Origin: Candidatus Contubernalis alkalaceticus
Lineage (GTDB): Bacteria > Bacillota > Dethiobacteria > SKNC01
Reading direction: 5' to 3'
Length of the DNA stretch: 64,000 nucleotides
NCBI RefSeq assembly: GCF_022558445.1
Contig: NZ_CP054699.1
Location: 1,258,001 to 1,322,000 of the forward strand
Both the position numbers and the translations under genes were made by a program. Shown one piece after another: positions 49,874 to 59,059 of this stretch. The notes beneath the pieces are model-generated. The model did no database searches, was not told the origin of the DNA, and was given only the letters and a program-made list of their open reading frames with translations. The first letter of the stretch is position 1, and every line of letters starts with the position of its first letter.

Positions 49874-50692
49874 ATGAAACGCATGGATTTCTTGACAGTA
49901 ATCGGTATAGTTTTAGGGATAAGCCTGATATTAGGCGCTATTGTTTTGCAGGGTGAACTGGTAATGTTTTGGAGTTTTTCTTCTTTAGTAATTACTATTG
50001 GAGGATCCTTCAGCTCTTTGTTGATTAAATTTCAACTGGAACAGGTGCGCAAGGTATTTAAGATTACCCAAAATGTTTTTACCTCAAAAGTAGATGATAT
50101 GGGGGACATTATTTACAGTTTTATCAATTTAAGCCAAAAGGCTCGCAGGGAAGGCCTTCTCTCCCTGGAAGACGACATCACAGCCATGGAGGATCCTTTT
50201 ATTAGGAGTGGGCTTCAGATGGTGGTGGACGGCCTGGAGCCAGAACTTATTAGAGATATCATGGAAACAGAGCTTGAATCTTTGGAGAGCCGGCACAGCA
50301 TAGGCCAGGAGGTTTTTAAATTTTGGGGGGCTTCAGCCCCGGCTTTTGGTATGATTGGTACTCTTATCGGCCTTATTCAGATGTTGGCCAACCTGGATGA
50401 TGTTAACGCTATTGGGCCTGGGATGGCTGTGGCTCTGCTTACTACTTTATATGGTGCGCTGGCGGCTAACCTACTATTTATCCCTATTGCCGGAAAACTG
50501 GCTATACGCAGTGATGCCGAGGTTGCTGTCAAGGTGGCTATTATTGAAGGAGTTCTTTCTATTCAAGCCGGCACTAACCCCCGGGTGCTGCAGGAAAAAC
50601 TGAAAGCCTATGTTTCCCCCAAGGAAAGGGAATCAATGGCAGAGAATTCCGGTGCTAAGAGTGACGAGGAAGTGATGATCGATAATGCCTAG
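49874..50692 (+). CDS. motA: MotA, stator proton/sodium channel subunit
   Basis: 272 residues. Four membrane segments (~8-26, ~34-52, ~150-170, ~182-205). 'FWGASAPAFGMIGTLIGLIQ' and 'AVALLTTLYGALAANLLFIP' are the MotA/ExbB pore helices. It generates torque against FliG. ATG overlap with motB. Confidence 0.95.
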   Translation: MKRMDFLTVIGIVLGISLILGAIVLQGELVMFWSFSSLVITIGGSFSSLLIKFQLEQVRKVFKITQNVFTSKVDDMGDIIYSFINLSQKARREGLLSLEDDITAMEDPFIRSGLQMVVDGLEPELIRDIMETELESLESRHSIGQEVFKFWGASAPAFGMIGTLIGLIQMLANLDDVNAIGPGMAVALLTTLYGALAANLLFIPIAGKLAIRSDAEVAVKVAIIEGVLSIQAGTNPRVLQEKLKAYVSPKERESMAENSGAKSDEEVMIDNA

Positions 50693-51443
50693 GGGAAAAA
50701 GAAGCCGTAAAAACAAGGGAGAAGAAGCCGGGGCGCCTCTCTGGATGGTAACATATTCTGATATGATAACCCTGGTTTTGGCCTTTTTTATTTTGTTATT
50801 TTCCTTTTCAGTGGTTGATGATGCTAAATTTTTTGAGGTCCTTTCTTCTATTCGAGTAAGTTTTTTGGGAAATGAAGGGATACTGCCGGGTGCGTATCAG
50901 CCAACTGTTACCGATGAGGATGGGCCGTATGACTTTAATGACATAGATCAAATTTATATCACCTATCACAATATTTTGAAATATATTGAAGAATCCGGCA
51001 TGACAGGCAGTATGGAGGTTTATCTTGAAGAACGAGGCATCGTATTGGTAATTCCTGATGCCCTGCTTTTTGCTCCTGCTGATGCTGAGCTAAAAGCTGA
51101 GGCCCAGGAAATTTTAGTTAATGTGGCTGATCTTTTAGAACAGGTGGATAATCAAATTATTGTGGAGGGCCATACCGATAATGTCCCCATAAATACATTG
51201 CTCTTTCCTTCTAACTGGGAATTGTCAGTTGGAAGAGCAGTTACGGTAACCAGGTTTTTAGTTGAAGCAAAGGGTGTTGATCCACTTCGCCTGGTGGCAG
51301 CAGGTTATGGGGAGTTTCACCCGGTAGCTTCAAACCTGACCTCCGATGGAAGATCGAGAAACCGTCGGGTGAACATAGTAATATCTTCATTAGACTATCC
51401 TTTGGCAGGAGGCAGAGACACTAATGAATCAACAGATCAATGA
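50685..51443 (+). CDS. motB: MotB, stator subunit with OmpA-type peptidoglycan-binding domain
   Basis: 252 residues. A basic N-terminus, then 'PLWMVTYSDMITLVLAFFIL' with the essential channel Asp, followed by the OmpA-like domain 'IIVEGHTDNVPINTLLFPSN', 'WELSVGRAVTVTRFLVE', 'RRVNIVI'. It anchors the stator to the cell wall. Whether the motor uses H+ or Na+ cannot be decided by eye. Overlaps fliL by 20 bases. Confidence 0.95.
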   Translation: MPRGKRSRKNKGEEAGAPLWMVTYSDMITLVLAFFILLFSFSVVDDAKFFEVLSSIRVSFLGNEGILPGAYQPTVTDEDGPYDFNDIDQIYITYHNILKYIEESGMTGSMEVYLEERGIVLVIPDALLFAPADAELKAEAQEILVNVADLLEQVDNQIIVEGHTDNVPINTLLFPSNWELSVGRAVTVTRFLVEAKGVDPLRLVAAGYGEFHPVASNLTSDGRSRNRRVNIVISSLDYPLAGGRDTNESTDQ

Positions 51444-51921
51444 GGCTGCAGCAGCACTACCAACACCACCACAGGGAAAAAAGAAGAAAGGTACAGTAGT
51501 AAAAATTATTTTCATTCTGTTGGCATTACTGGTGCTGGCAGGAGCGGGGTTTGGTGCAAGTATACTCTGGGCTAACAGGGGGGGAGCGGAAAGTGAGAAA
51601 GCCGTAACGGAGAAGGATCCAGAGTTTACTTCTCATCCCATGCACTTTACGGTTAATCTGGCAGAACCCGAGCAGCGTCGTTATTTAAGGGTAACTATTG
51701 AATTGGGGTATGATCAAAAGAATATGACTAAAGAGATTGAAAAAAAAGAGGCTGAGCTTCGGGATATTGTCATCAATATATTACGGACAAAAAGTGTAAA
51801 AGACATTTCTTCTTCTGAAGGTACCGAAAGCCTCAGGTTGGAAATAACGAAGCAATTGGATAACAGCTTGATTGAAGGAAAACTTAGGGAAGTTTATTTT
51901 ACAGAATTTCTTATACAGTAG
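51424..51921 (+). CDS. fliL: FliL, basal-body associated stator protein
   Basis: 165 residues. A basic cytoplasmic N-terminus, one membrane helix (~28-48 'IIFILLALLVLAGAGFGASI') and an extracytoplasmic domain 'EQRRYLRVTIELGYDQ', 'KDISSSEGTESLRLEITKQL'. It forms a ring around MotAB stators and supports torque. Confidence 0.92.
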   Translation: MNQQINEAAAALPTPPQGKKKKGTVVKIIFILLALLVLAGAGFGASILWANRGGAESEKAVTEKDPEFTSHPMHFTVNLAEPEQRRYLRVTIELGYDQKNMTKEIEKKEAELRDIVINILRTKSVKDISSSEGTESLRLEITKQLDNSLIEGKLREVYFTEFLIQ

Positions 51922-51931
51922 GTGGTATTTT

Positions 51932-52426
51932 ATGAGTGACTCATTTCTATCTCCCGAGGAAATTTCTGCACTGGTATCACAACTTAACCAGGAGGACGCT
52001 TTGGAAGATAACCTCATTAGCAGTGAAAAAGTTAGGGAGTGCAGGGAAAAGAAACAAGATTCAAAGAATGCAGAGCCGGAATCATGTGCAGAGACTAAAA
52101 GTGTAGTTTTTGCTCCTATAAAATCCAACCAATCTGCTAAAGAGTTTTCAACAATGGAGGAATTCTCAAATCTCAACTTTTCTTTGGAGATTGTATTGGG
52201 GGAGATTACCTTGACAGTGGGAGAGCTTCTTAACTTAGACAACGGTTCTGTTATTGTTTTAGATCTTCTTGCCGGTGAAAATTCTACTTTAATTTTAAAT
52301 GACAAACCTCTGGCAGAAGGAGAAGTAGTAGTTTTAAACGATTGTTTTGCCATGCGTATTAATGATATAGCCGGTGGGGGCAGCTCCAAGGAGGATCAAG
52401 GGCACAGGAAAGAGGAGGAAAAATAG
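51932..52426 (+). CDS. fliN: FliN-type switch protein with an EIDALL-like N-terminus
   Basis: 164 residues from ATG at 51932 (AGTAGGTGG upstream). Residues 1-20 'SDSFLSPEEISALVSQL' match the N-terminal EIDALL-type peptide of FliM/FliY. After a ~70-residue acidic linker, residues ~95-160 are the SpoA/FliN domain ('LEIVLGEITLTVGELLNLDN', 'LAEGEVVVLNDCFAMRI'). FliY of Bacillus has a CheC-like middle domain that is missing here. No fliM is seen beside it, although fliL-fliM-fliY is the usual order. Confidence 0.88.
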   Translation: MSDSFLSPEEISALVSQLNQEDALEDNLISSEKVRECREKKQDSKNAEPESCAETKSVVFAPIKSNQSAKEFSTMEEFSNLNFSLEIVLGEITLTVGELLNLDNGSVIVLDLLAGENSTLILNDKPLAEGEVVVLNDCFAMRINDIAGGGSSKEDQGHRKEEEK

Positions 52427-52431
52427 GAACA

Positions 52432-52854
52432 GTGGATTTTTTTTGGCAGTTCGTTAAGTTAATCATTGTCTTGCCCCTGGTGTTAATAACGGCTGTTTAT
52501 GTCATCAAGTTTGGCCTTACCAGGCTTTATCCAGATCATTATATTCAGCGGGGAGGACTAAAAATTATAGAGAGGCTGCACCTTACCCAGAAGAGTTGGA
52601 TTTGCCTGGTGCAGGCAGGGGAAAAATACCTGCTTTTAGGCGTTACCTCCGGTGGCATAAATAGTTTAGGAGAGTTATCGCCAGAAGATGTGGCTGCCAT
52701 ACTCCCCAAAGAAGAAAAAAAGGATTTTCAAAAATACCTCAATGAATATCAAAGGGATAGTGCCGCAAAGAAAGCCGGGTTGGTAAATTTGAAACAGAAG
52801 TTGTCAGGGGTTCTTAGAAATACAGCGGATAAGTTAGACGATACAGTAAATTGA
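52432..52854 (+). CDS. fliO: FliO, export apparatus assembly protein
   Basis: 140 residues, GTG start. One membrane helix (~6-27 'VKLIIVLPLVLITAVYVIKF') and a small cytoplasmic domain 'LKIIERLHLTQKSWICLVQA' then 'GEKYLLLGVTSGGINSLGEL', the FliO/FliZ pattern. It helps assemble FliP. A 76-base gap precedes fliP. Confidence 0.88.
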   Translation: MDFFWQFVKLIIVLPLVLITAVYVIKFGLTRLYPDHYIQRGGLKIIERLHLTQKSWICLVQAGEKYLLLGVTSGGINSLGELSPEDVAAILPKEEKKDFQKYLNEYQRDSAAKKAGLVNLKQKLSGVLRNTADKLDDTVN

Positions 52855-52930
52855 TTTTTCAAGCAGAACATAAGATTTGTATGCTTGAACAGGTATTTGA
52901 AATGGAATTTAAGATTAGGAAGGTAAACTC

Positions 52931-53710
52931 ATGAAAAAAAACAACAGAAACAAAAAAGTCATCCTGATCTTATTTCTTTCAGCTGCAGTTTATTTCGCTT
53001 TTAGTGGGGGACAGGCGGCGGCCCAACCTTTGCTTCCCTTCCCCAATCTTAACATAGACGTGGGTACAGCAGGGGACGCTGAGGAAATGGTAGCCTCCCT
53101 GCGCTTGTTTCTTTTATTGACCGTGCTATCTTTAGTTCCTGCATTTCTGGTTCTCATGACCTCCTTTACCCGGATTGTTATTGTTTTAGGTTTTGTGAGA
53201 AATGCCTTGGGGACTCAACAGACTCCGCCCAATCAGATTGTAGTGGGGTTGGCTCTCTTTCTTACCATCTTTATTATGTCGCCCATCTATACACAAATAA
53301 ACCAGGAGGCTCTGGAGCCTTATCTGGCAGAGGAAATAGAACAGGAGGAAGCCTTAGACCTGGCAGCCGTTCCCATACGGTCTTTTATGTTTAATCAAAC
53401 CCGGGAAAAAGATTTGGCTCTTTTTGTTAATATTGCTAATCTAGAGCAGCCTAACACCCGGAATGATATTCCGTTAACGGTTCTTATACCGGCTTTTGTT
53501 ATAAGTGAATTGAAGACGGCTTTTCAGATGGGATTTCTATTGTTTATTCCTTTTCTTATAATAGATATGGTAGTGGCCTCTACTCTGATGGCTATGGGTA
53601 TGTTTATGCTGCCACCGGTGATGATTTCCCTGCCCTTCAAGCTGCTCCTGTTTATTATGGTGGACGGCTGGCATTTGGTGGTAAAGTCCCTGGTGGAGAG
53701 TTTTGCCTAG
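52931..53710 (+). CDS. fliP: FliP, export gate protein
   Basis: 259 residues. A cleavable signal peptide (~1-31, ending near 'GGQAAAQP') is followed by the FliP motifs 'VLMTSFTRIVIVLGFVRNAL', 'GTQQTPPNQIVVGLALFLT', 'DMVVASTLMAMGMFMLPP'. It forms the central FliP5 ring of the export gate. Confidence 0.97.
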   Translation: MKKNNRNKKVILILFLSAAVYFAFSGGQAAAQPLLPFPNLNIDVGTAGDAEEMVASLRLFLLLTVLSLVPAFLVLMTSFTRIVIVLGFVRNALGTQQTPPNQIVVGLALFLTIFIMSPIYTQINQEALEPYLAEEIEQEEALDLAAVPIRSFMFNQTREKDLALFVNIANLEQPNTRNDIPLTVLIPAFVISELKTAFQMGFLLFIPFLIIDMVVASTLMAMGMFMLPPVMISLPFKLLLFIMVDGWHLVVKSLVESFA

Positions 53711-53726
53711 AGGGGGGTTGAGATAA

Positions 53727-53996
53727 GTGTCGCAAGAATTTGTGATGGGACTGGCCAGGGAAGCCATTAGTTTGATGCTTTTAATGGCTGCCCCCGTTCT
53801 GTTATTGAGCCTGGGGGTAGGTTTAACCGTTAGTATATTTCAAGCTGCTACACAGATTCAGGAACCAACGCTTACCTTTGTACCTAAAATTATGGCTGTT
53901 TTTATCGGCCTTTTGGTTTTCGGATCCTGGATGCTCAACTTGATAATACAATTTACAGTTACCCTCCTGGGGGATATGTCTAATATAATTCGTTAA
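53727..53996 (+). CDS. fliQ: FliQ, export gate protein
   Basis: 89 residues with two membrane helices; 'LGVGLTVSIFQAATQIQEPT' and 'LTFVPKIMAVFIGLLVFG' are diagnostic. It joins FliP and FliR in the gate. Confidence 0.96.
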   Translation: MSQEFVMGLAREAISLMLLMAAPVLLLSLGVGLTVSIFQAATQIQEPTLTFVPKIMAVFIGLLVFGSWMLNLIIQFTVTLLGDMSNIIR

Positions 53997-54010
53997 AGGC
54001 ATTGATAATT

Positions 54011-54778
54011 ATGATAGATTTAATCCAATGGCAGGTTTTTGTTTTAATCTTTGTAAGGGTTAGCAGTTTTTTTGTTACCCTCCCCTTTTTAAGTTATCGG
54101 GGGGTGCCAAACCTGATGAAAATTTTCTTTGGCCTGGTGGTTTCTTATCTGATTTATTTAAGCGGTGGTTACGGTTTAGTGGAAGTGCCTGAGGGAAGCG
54201 CGGCCTATATTCTGTATATAGCTGGAGAAGCAATGGTGGGCTTAGGACTGGGCTTTGTGGTAATCCTGGTATTCTCTGCCTTCCGTATGATGGGCCAGAC
54301 TATCGATGTAAAGCTGGGTTTGTCCATGGCCAGCATCCTTGACCCTCAGTTCGGCAGCACTGTAACCCTTATGGGTCAGTTTTTTTACTTATTTTCATTG
54401 GTTCTATATCTGTCGGTAAATGGTCATCACCATCTTTTTTTGGCGTTGTCCAGGAGTTATCTTCTAATACCTGTAGGTGGAGCTAGTTTTTCCGGGGCTG
54501 TGCTAAAGCAGGTGACGGAACTATTTTATGGGGTTTTTGCTCTGGCTTTTCAGATGGCGGCACCCGTTATCATTGTTATTATTATTACTGATATTTCCCT
54601 GGGGCTTATCTCTAAAACGGTACCCCAACTGCAGGTTTTTATCGTGGGGCTTCCATTAAAAATATTTTTAGGGTTGTTGGTTGTATATTTGTCTATCCCT
54701 TACCTTGAGCCGTTGATAGGGGACATTTTTCAGGGTATTTATACTGATATTTTTAAGATAATGGGGAGTTTGACATGA
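54011..54778 (+). CDS. fliR: FliR, export gate protein
   Basis: 255 residues from ATG at 54011; the ribosome site is weak (AAAGGC), and an in-frame TTG lies at 54002. About six membrane helices, with 'MMGQTIDVKLGLSMASILDP' and 'QFGSTVTLMGQFFYLFSLVL' as FliR motifs. ATGA overlap with flhB. Confidence 0.95.
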   Translation: MIDLIQWQVFVLIFVRVSSFFVTLPFLSYRGVPNLMKIFFGLVVSYLIYLSGGYGLVEVPEGSAAYILYIAGEAMVGLGLGFVVILVFSAFRMMGQTIDVKLGLSMASILDPQFGSTVTLMGQFFYLFSLVLYLSVNGHHHLFLALSRSYLLIPVGGASFSGAVLKQVTELFYGVFALAFQMAAPVIIVIIITDISLGLISKTVPQLQVFIVGLPLKIFLGLLVVYLSIPYLEPLIGDIFQGIYTDIFKIMGSLT

Positions 54779-55845
54779 GTGATTCCCAAAGTCAAGGTGA
54801 AAAAACGGAACAACCGACGCCGCACCGATTACAGGAGGCCAGGAAAAAAGGCCAGGTGGTTAAAAGTACGGAGCTAAATTCTGCTTTTACCTTGATGATC
54901 ATGGTGTTGTTCTTTATGCTTTTTGGGGATGTGCTCTTTGGCTGGCATGTGGATATGCTTACCTCTTTCTTAACTGATGGGCTATCAATGACGGTATCTT
55001 TTGCTAATTTTAATTCATTGTTCATTAATGCTATGCTTAATTTTTTTAAGCTTATAAGTCCTATTTTAATTGTGGGTTTGGTGGCAGGGCTCCTTATAAA
55101 TTATGCCCAGGTGGGTTTTCTGGTAACCAGTGAAGTTCTTTCTCCTAAGTTTGATAAGTTGAATCCTTTGGAGGGCATTAAGAAAATAATATCCCGCCGT
55201 GCTCTCTTTGAGCTTTTTAAGGCTCTTTTTAAGATATCTTTAGTGGGATTGGTTACATATCTGTTTATTAATTCTCGTTTTGAAGGTTTTTTAAGTTTTC
55301 TCTATACGATGCCCGAGGGGTTTTTTGCCGGATTCAGCAGCCTGGCTTTAAGTCTTGGGCTTCAGGTAGCAGTAGTATTTTTAATCATGGCGGTATTAGA
55401 TTATATTTACCAGCGCCAGGAGTTTATGAAGAGTATGCGTATGACCAAGCAGGATGTAAAAGAAGAATATAAACAGATGGAAGGGGATCCCCTGATTAAG
55501 TCAAAGCTGAAAGAGAAGCAGAGGGCCATGGTAAACCAGCGTATGATGCAGGAGGTCCCTACGTCTACAGTGGTGGTTACCAACCCTACAGAGTTAGCAA
55601 TAGCTCTCAGGTATGACCAGGGAGAAGACGGGAGAGGGGTTCCCAGGGTGGTAGCCAAGGGGGCGGCTTTAATTGCTGTTCGTATCAAGAAAGTGGCCAA
55701 AGAACATAGGGTGCCTGTTGTGGAGAACCGGCCAGTGGCCAGGTTTCTCTACCAGCATGTGGATATAGGGGAGGAGATCCCGGCAGAGCTTTACCAGGCG
55801 GTAGCTGAAATATTAGCGCTGGTTTATAAATTGAAAGGCCGGTAA
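54775..55845 (+). CDS. flhB: FlhB, export switch protein
   Basis: 356 residues. 'GEKTEQPTPHRLQEARKKGQ' at the N-terminus, four membrane helices, and the self-cleaving NPTE motif in 'VVTNPTELAIALRYD' (~residue 270). FliK's C-terminal domain acts here to switch from hook to filament export. Confidence 0.97.
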   Translation: MSDSQSQGEKTEQPTPHRLQEARKKGQVVKSTELNSAFTLMIMVLFFMLFGDVLFGWHVDMLTSFLTDGLSMTVSFANFNSLFINAMLNFFKLISPILIVGLVAGLLINYAQVGFLVTSEVLSPKFDKLNPLEGIKKIISRRALFELFKALFKISLVGLVTYLFINSRFEGFLSFLYTMPEGFFAGFSSLALSLGLQVAVVFLIMAVLDYIYQRQEFMKSMRMTKQDVKEEYKQMEGDPLIKSKLKEKQRAMVNQRMMQEVPTSTVVVTNPTELAIALRYDQGEDGRGVPRVVAKGAALIAVRIKKVAKEHRVPVVENRPVARFLYQHVDIGEEIPAELYQAVAEILALVYKLKGR

Positions 55846-55908
55846 CATCAACCCAAAAGGTGTTTGGCAGAAAAAACTTTGAAATTAGGCCGTGGAAGGA
55901 GGGGTAAG

Positions 55909-57978
55909 ATGTCCGTATTTAACAAGGAACTGGTGCGTAAGGCTTTAAAACATTCGGACATATTGGTAGCATTGGCTATTGTTTCCATCATCGTTATAAT
56001 CATTGTTCCTATCCCTGCTTTTTTACTGGATCTACTGTTGGTTTTAAGTATTACTTTTTCCCTGGTAGTATTTCTTTTAACTATGTTTACTACTGAAACA
56101 CTGCAGTTTTCTGTTTTCCCTACCCTTCTTTTAGTGGTGACCCTATTCAGGCTTTCTTTAAATGTTTCCTCCACCCGCCTTATTTTACGGGATGCTATGG
56201 CAGGGGAGGTTATAAATGCCTTCGGTAACTTTGTGGTGGGGGGAAATTACGTAGTCGGCTTTGTTGTATTTATAATCATTACAGTGATTCAGTTTGTAGT
56301 AATTACTAATGGAGCTGGCCGGGTGGCAGAAGTCGGGGCTCGTTTTACCCTGGATGCTATGCCGGGGAAGCAGATGAGCATTGACGCTGATTACAGCTCC
56401 GGTCTTATAGATGAGGACACAGCCCGTACCCGCAGAAAAACCATACAGCAGGAAGCTGATTTTTATGGCTCCATGGATGGTGCCAGTAAGTTTGTTAAAG
56501 GGGATGCCATCGCCGGCATCATAATTGTTCTAATAAATGTTTTGGGAGGGTTAGCCATCGGGGTAATCCAGTTGGGGCTGCCCATAGAGGAAGCAGTGCA
56601 AGTCTATGCCATTTTAACTATTGGGGATGGCCTTGTATCCCAGATCCCTGCTCTTCTAATTTCTACTGCATCGGGTATTTTGGTTACCCGTTCAGCCAAT
56701 GACCGCAGCCTGGGGGATGATCTTTCCAGTCAGCTGTTGGGGTTTCCCAAGGTTATTGCCATCGCTTCCGCATTTATTTTAATTTTAGGTTTTATCCCCA
56801 ATATCCCTTTTTGGCCCTTTTTTGTTCTGTCTGTGGGGTCTGGCTATGCTGCCTATCTACTCCAAAGTGAAAAGAATCAGCAAAAAAGCCAGGAGGAGGT
56901 TGATACCGCCAGAAAAGCGGTGGAAGGCTCAGAGGGGCCGGAAGATTTTCTCCCTCTGGTTTCCATCGAACTATTAGAATTGGAATTGGGATATAATCTG
57001 TTACCCCTTACAGAAAAGAAAGAGGGGGGAGATCTCTTGGAGAGGGTTACAGCAGCCCGTAGACAATTTGCATTGGACATGGGACTGGTACTGCAGCCCA
57101 TTCGTATGCGGGACAACCTGCAGCTTCCTCCTTTTGGTTACGTAATAAAGCTCAAAGGCAATACAATAGGTTCCGGGGAAATTCGAACGGGACACTTCCT
57201 GGCTATGGACCCCGGAGGTGTGGAAAAAGAAATAGAGGGTATTCCTACAAAAGAGCCCGCCTTTGGGTTAGATGCACTGTGGATATCTGCAGAAAATAAG
57301 GATGTTGCAGAGATGTCAGGCTACACTGTAGTAGATGCCGCTACTGTACTTATTACTCATTTGACAGAGATTATTAAGAGCCATGCTCATGAACTGCTGG
57401 GCAGGCAGGAGGTTAAAGTTTTGGTGGATATGGTAAAGGAAAACAATTCTGCCGTAGTAGAGGAACTTATTCCTAATATGATGAGTATCGGAGAGGTACA
57501 GAAGATATTGCAAAATTTTCTCCTGGAGCGAGTACCCGTTAAAGATATGGTCACCATTTTAGAAACTTTGGCAAATCATGTTTCCAGCAGTAAAGATTTA
57601 GACTATTTGACTGAAATGGTTCGCCAGTCCATGTCCCGCACAATTTGTTCTCAGTTTGTAGGGGATGAAAAAAAGCTTCATGTATTGACTCTGGATACAG
57701 AACTGGAGCAGGTCATAGCCAACTCCCTGCAGCAGTCTCCCCAGGGTACTTATCCGGTAATTAAACCTGAAAAAACTCAGAATATACTTAAAAGCCTTTC
57801 TGAGCATGTAGAGACTATGGCTGTAAAAGGGTTGAATCCTTTAATTCTGGTTTCCCCCCGCATTCGGCTGCCCTTTAGGAGGCTTTTAGAGCGGGGGTTC
57901 CCGCAGGTGTCTGTCATGTCTTTTAATGAAGTAGTGCCGGGAATAGATGTTCAGGTAGTAGGGGTGGTGAAGGGTTAG
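55909..57978 (+). CDS. flhA: FlhA, export gate/cytoplasmic ring protein
   Basis: 689 residues from ATG at 55909 (AGGAGGGG upstream), preferred over a TTG at 55864. Eight membrane helices in the first ~320 residues with the FHIPEP signature 'RVAEVGARFTLDAMPGKQMS'. The cytoplasmic domain follows. It binds chaperone-substrate complexes and uses the proton motive force. Confidence 0.97.
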   Translation: MSVFNKELVRKALKHSDILVALAIVSIIVIIIVPIPAFLLDLLLVLSITFSLVVFLLTMFTTETLQFSVFPTLLLVVTLFRLSLNVSSTRLILRDAMAGEVINAFGNFVVGGNYVVGFVVFIIITVIQFVVITNGAGRVAEVGARFTLDAMPGKQMSIDADYSSGLIDEDTARTRRKTIQQEADFYGSMDGASKFVKGDAIAGIIIVLINVLGGLAIGVIQLGLPIEEAVQVYAILTIGDGLVSQIPALLISTASGILVTRSANDRSLGDDLSSQLLGFPKVIAIASAFILILGFIPNIPFWPFFVLSVGSGYAAYLLQSEKNQQKSQEEVDTARKAVEGSEGPEDFLPLVSIELLELELGYNLLPLTEKKEGGDLLERVTAARRQFALDMGLVLQPIRMRDNLQLPPFGYVIKLKGNTIGSGEIRTGHFLAMDPGGVEKEIEGIPTKEPAFGLDALWISAENKDVAEMSGYTVVDAATVLITHLTEIIKSHAHELLGRQEVKVLVDMVKENNSAVVEELIPNMMSIGEVQKILQNFLLERVPVKDMVTILETLANHVSSSKDLDYLTEMVRQSMSRTICSQFVGDEKKLHVLTLDTELEQVIANSLQQSPQGTYPVIKPEKTQNILKSLSEHVETMAVKGLNPLILVSPRIRLPFRRLLERGFPQVSVMSFNEVVPGIDVQVVGVVKG

Positions 57979-59058
57979 ATGAAAATTAAAAAGTACAGAG
58001 CCCTAACTATGCAGGAGGGCCTGGCACAAGTCAAAAGGGAATTGGGGCCGGACGCTGTCATCATAGAAAGTAAGAAGGTGAGGCAGAAGGGTATAAAAGG
58101 TTTCTTTGTGGGCAAGGGCATAGAAATAACTGCAGCTATTGATACCTTTGTCTTGCCCCATGATAATACTTTGGAGCGGGAAACTATTAGTTCCAACAGC
58201 CGAATGGAACAGGAAATGTACTATTTAAAAGGCATGATGAACAGGCTTTTAAAACAGCAGGAAAAAAGCCAGGTTGAGGGCAGTTCTTCCTATAACAGCT
58301 GGTTGAAAAGGCTGGTGGACAATGATTTGGATAGCGAAATTGCCAGGGATTTGTTGGCCGGTATACAAGAAAGCGCCCAGGACAAAGATGTATCCCTGGA
58401 GATGTTAGAAATTCTTATCACTAATAAGATTAAGGATATGCTTGTTACTTCAGAGGTTCCCGGTAAAATTAAATATATTTCCTTTGTTGGACCAACCGGG
58501 GTTGGGAAAACTACAACTTTAGCCAAATTAGCCGCCTATCACACCTTTGAGGAGCAAAAAAAAGTAGGTATAATAACCGTTGATACGTATCGTATAGGAG
58601 CGGTGGAGCAGTTGAAGGCCTATGCGGGCATTACAGGTATCCCTGTGGAGGTGGTTTTTACCTCAGAAGAAATGAAGGAGACAATAGAAAAGTTTAAGGA
58701 TAAAGACATCGTTTTGGTGGACACTGCTGGACGCAGTTCAAAAAGTGTTGTACAGTTAAGCGAAACGGCTTCTTTCTTAAACTGCCTGCCAAAGGGAGCA
58801 GGGGCAGTATTTTTAGTAGTCAGTGCCACAACAAAGCCCCGGGATTTAAAAAGGATTGCTCAAGGGTATAAAAGATTAGGCTATAATTATTTGGTATTTA
58901 CAAAGATGGATGAAACAGAGACCTATGGGGTTCTTTTCAATATGTGCTGCTATACAGGAATGCCCATAGTTTACATAACAACCGGCCAAAATGTTCCGGA
59001 AGACATTGAAGCTTCCGATGACGGTAAGCTGGCGAATATGGTAATGGGAGTGGACTGA
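57979..59058 (+). CDS. flhF: FlhF, SRP-type GTPase
   Basis: 359 residues, starting directly after the flhA stop. N-terminal B domain 'YRALTMQEGLAQVKRELGPD', then the NG GTPase domain with 'GPTGVGKTTTLAKLAAYH' (~171), 'VDTYRIGAVEQLKAYA', 'VLVDTAGRSS' and 'FTKMDET'. It sets flagellar position and number with FlhG. Confidence 0.97.
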   Translation: MKIKKYRALTMQEGLAQVKRELGPDAVIIESKKVRQKGIKGFFVGKGIEITAAIDTFVLPHDNTLERETISSNSRMEQEMYYLKGMMNRLLKQQEKSQVEGSSSYNSWLKRLVDNDLDSEIARDLLAGIQESAQDKDVSLEMLEILITNKIKDMLVTSEVPGKIKYISFVGPTGVGKTTTLAKLAAYHTFEEQKKVGIITVDTYRIGAVEQLKAYAGITGIPVEVVFTSEEMKETIEKFKDKDIVLVDTAGRSSKSVVQLSETASFLNCLPKGAGAVFLVVSATTKPRDLKRIAQGYKRLGYNYLVFTKMDETETYGVLFNMCCYTGMPIVYITTGQNVPEDIEASDDGKLANMVMGVD

Positions 59059-59059
59059 T

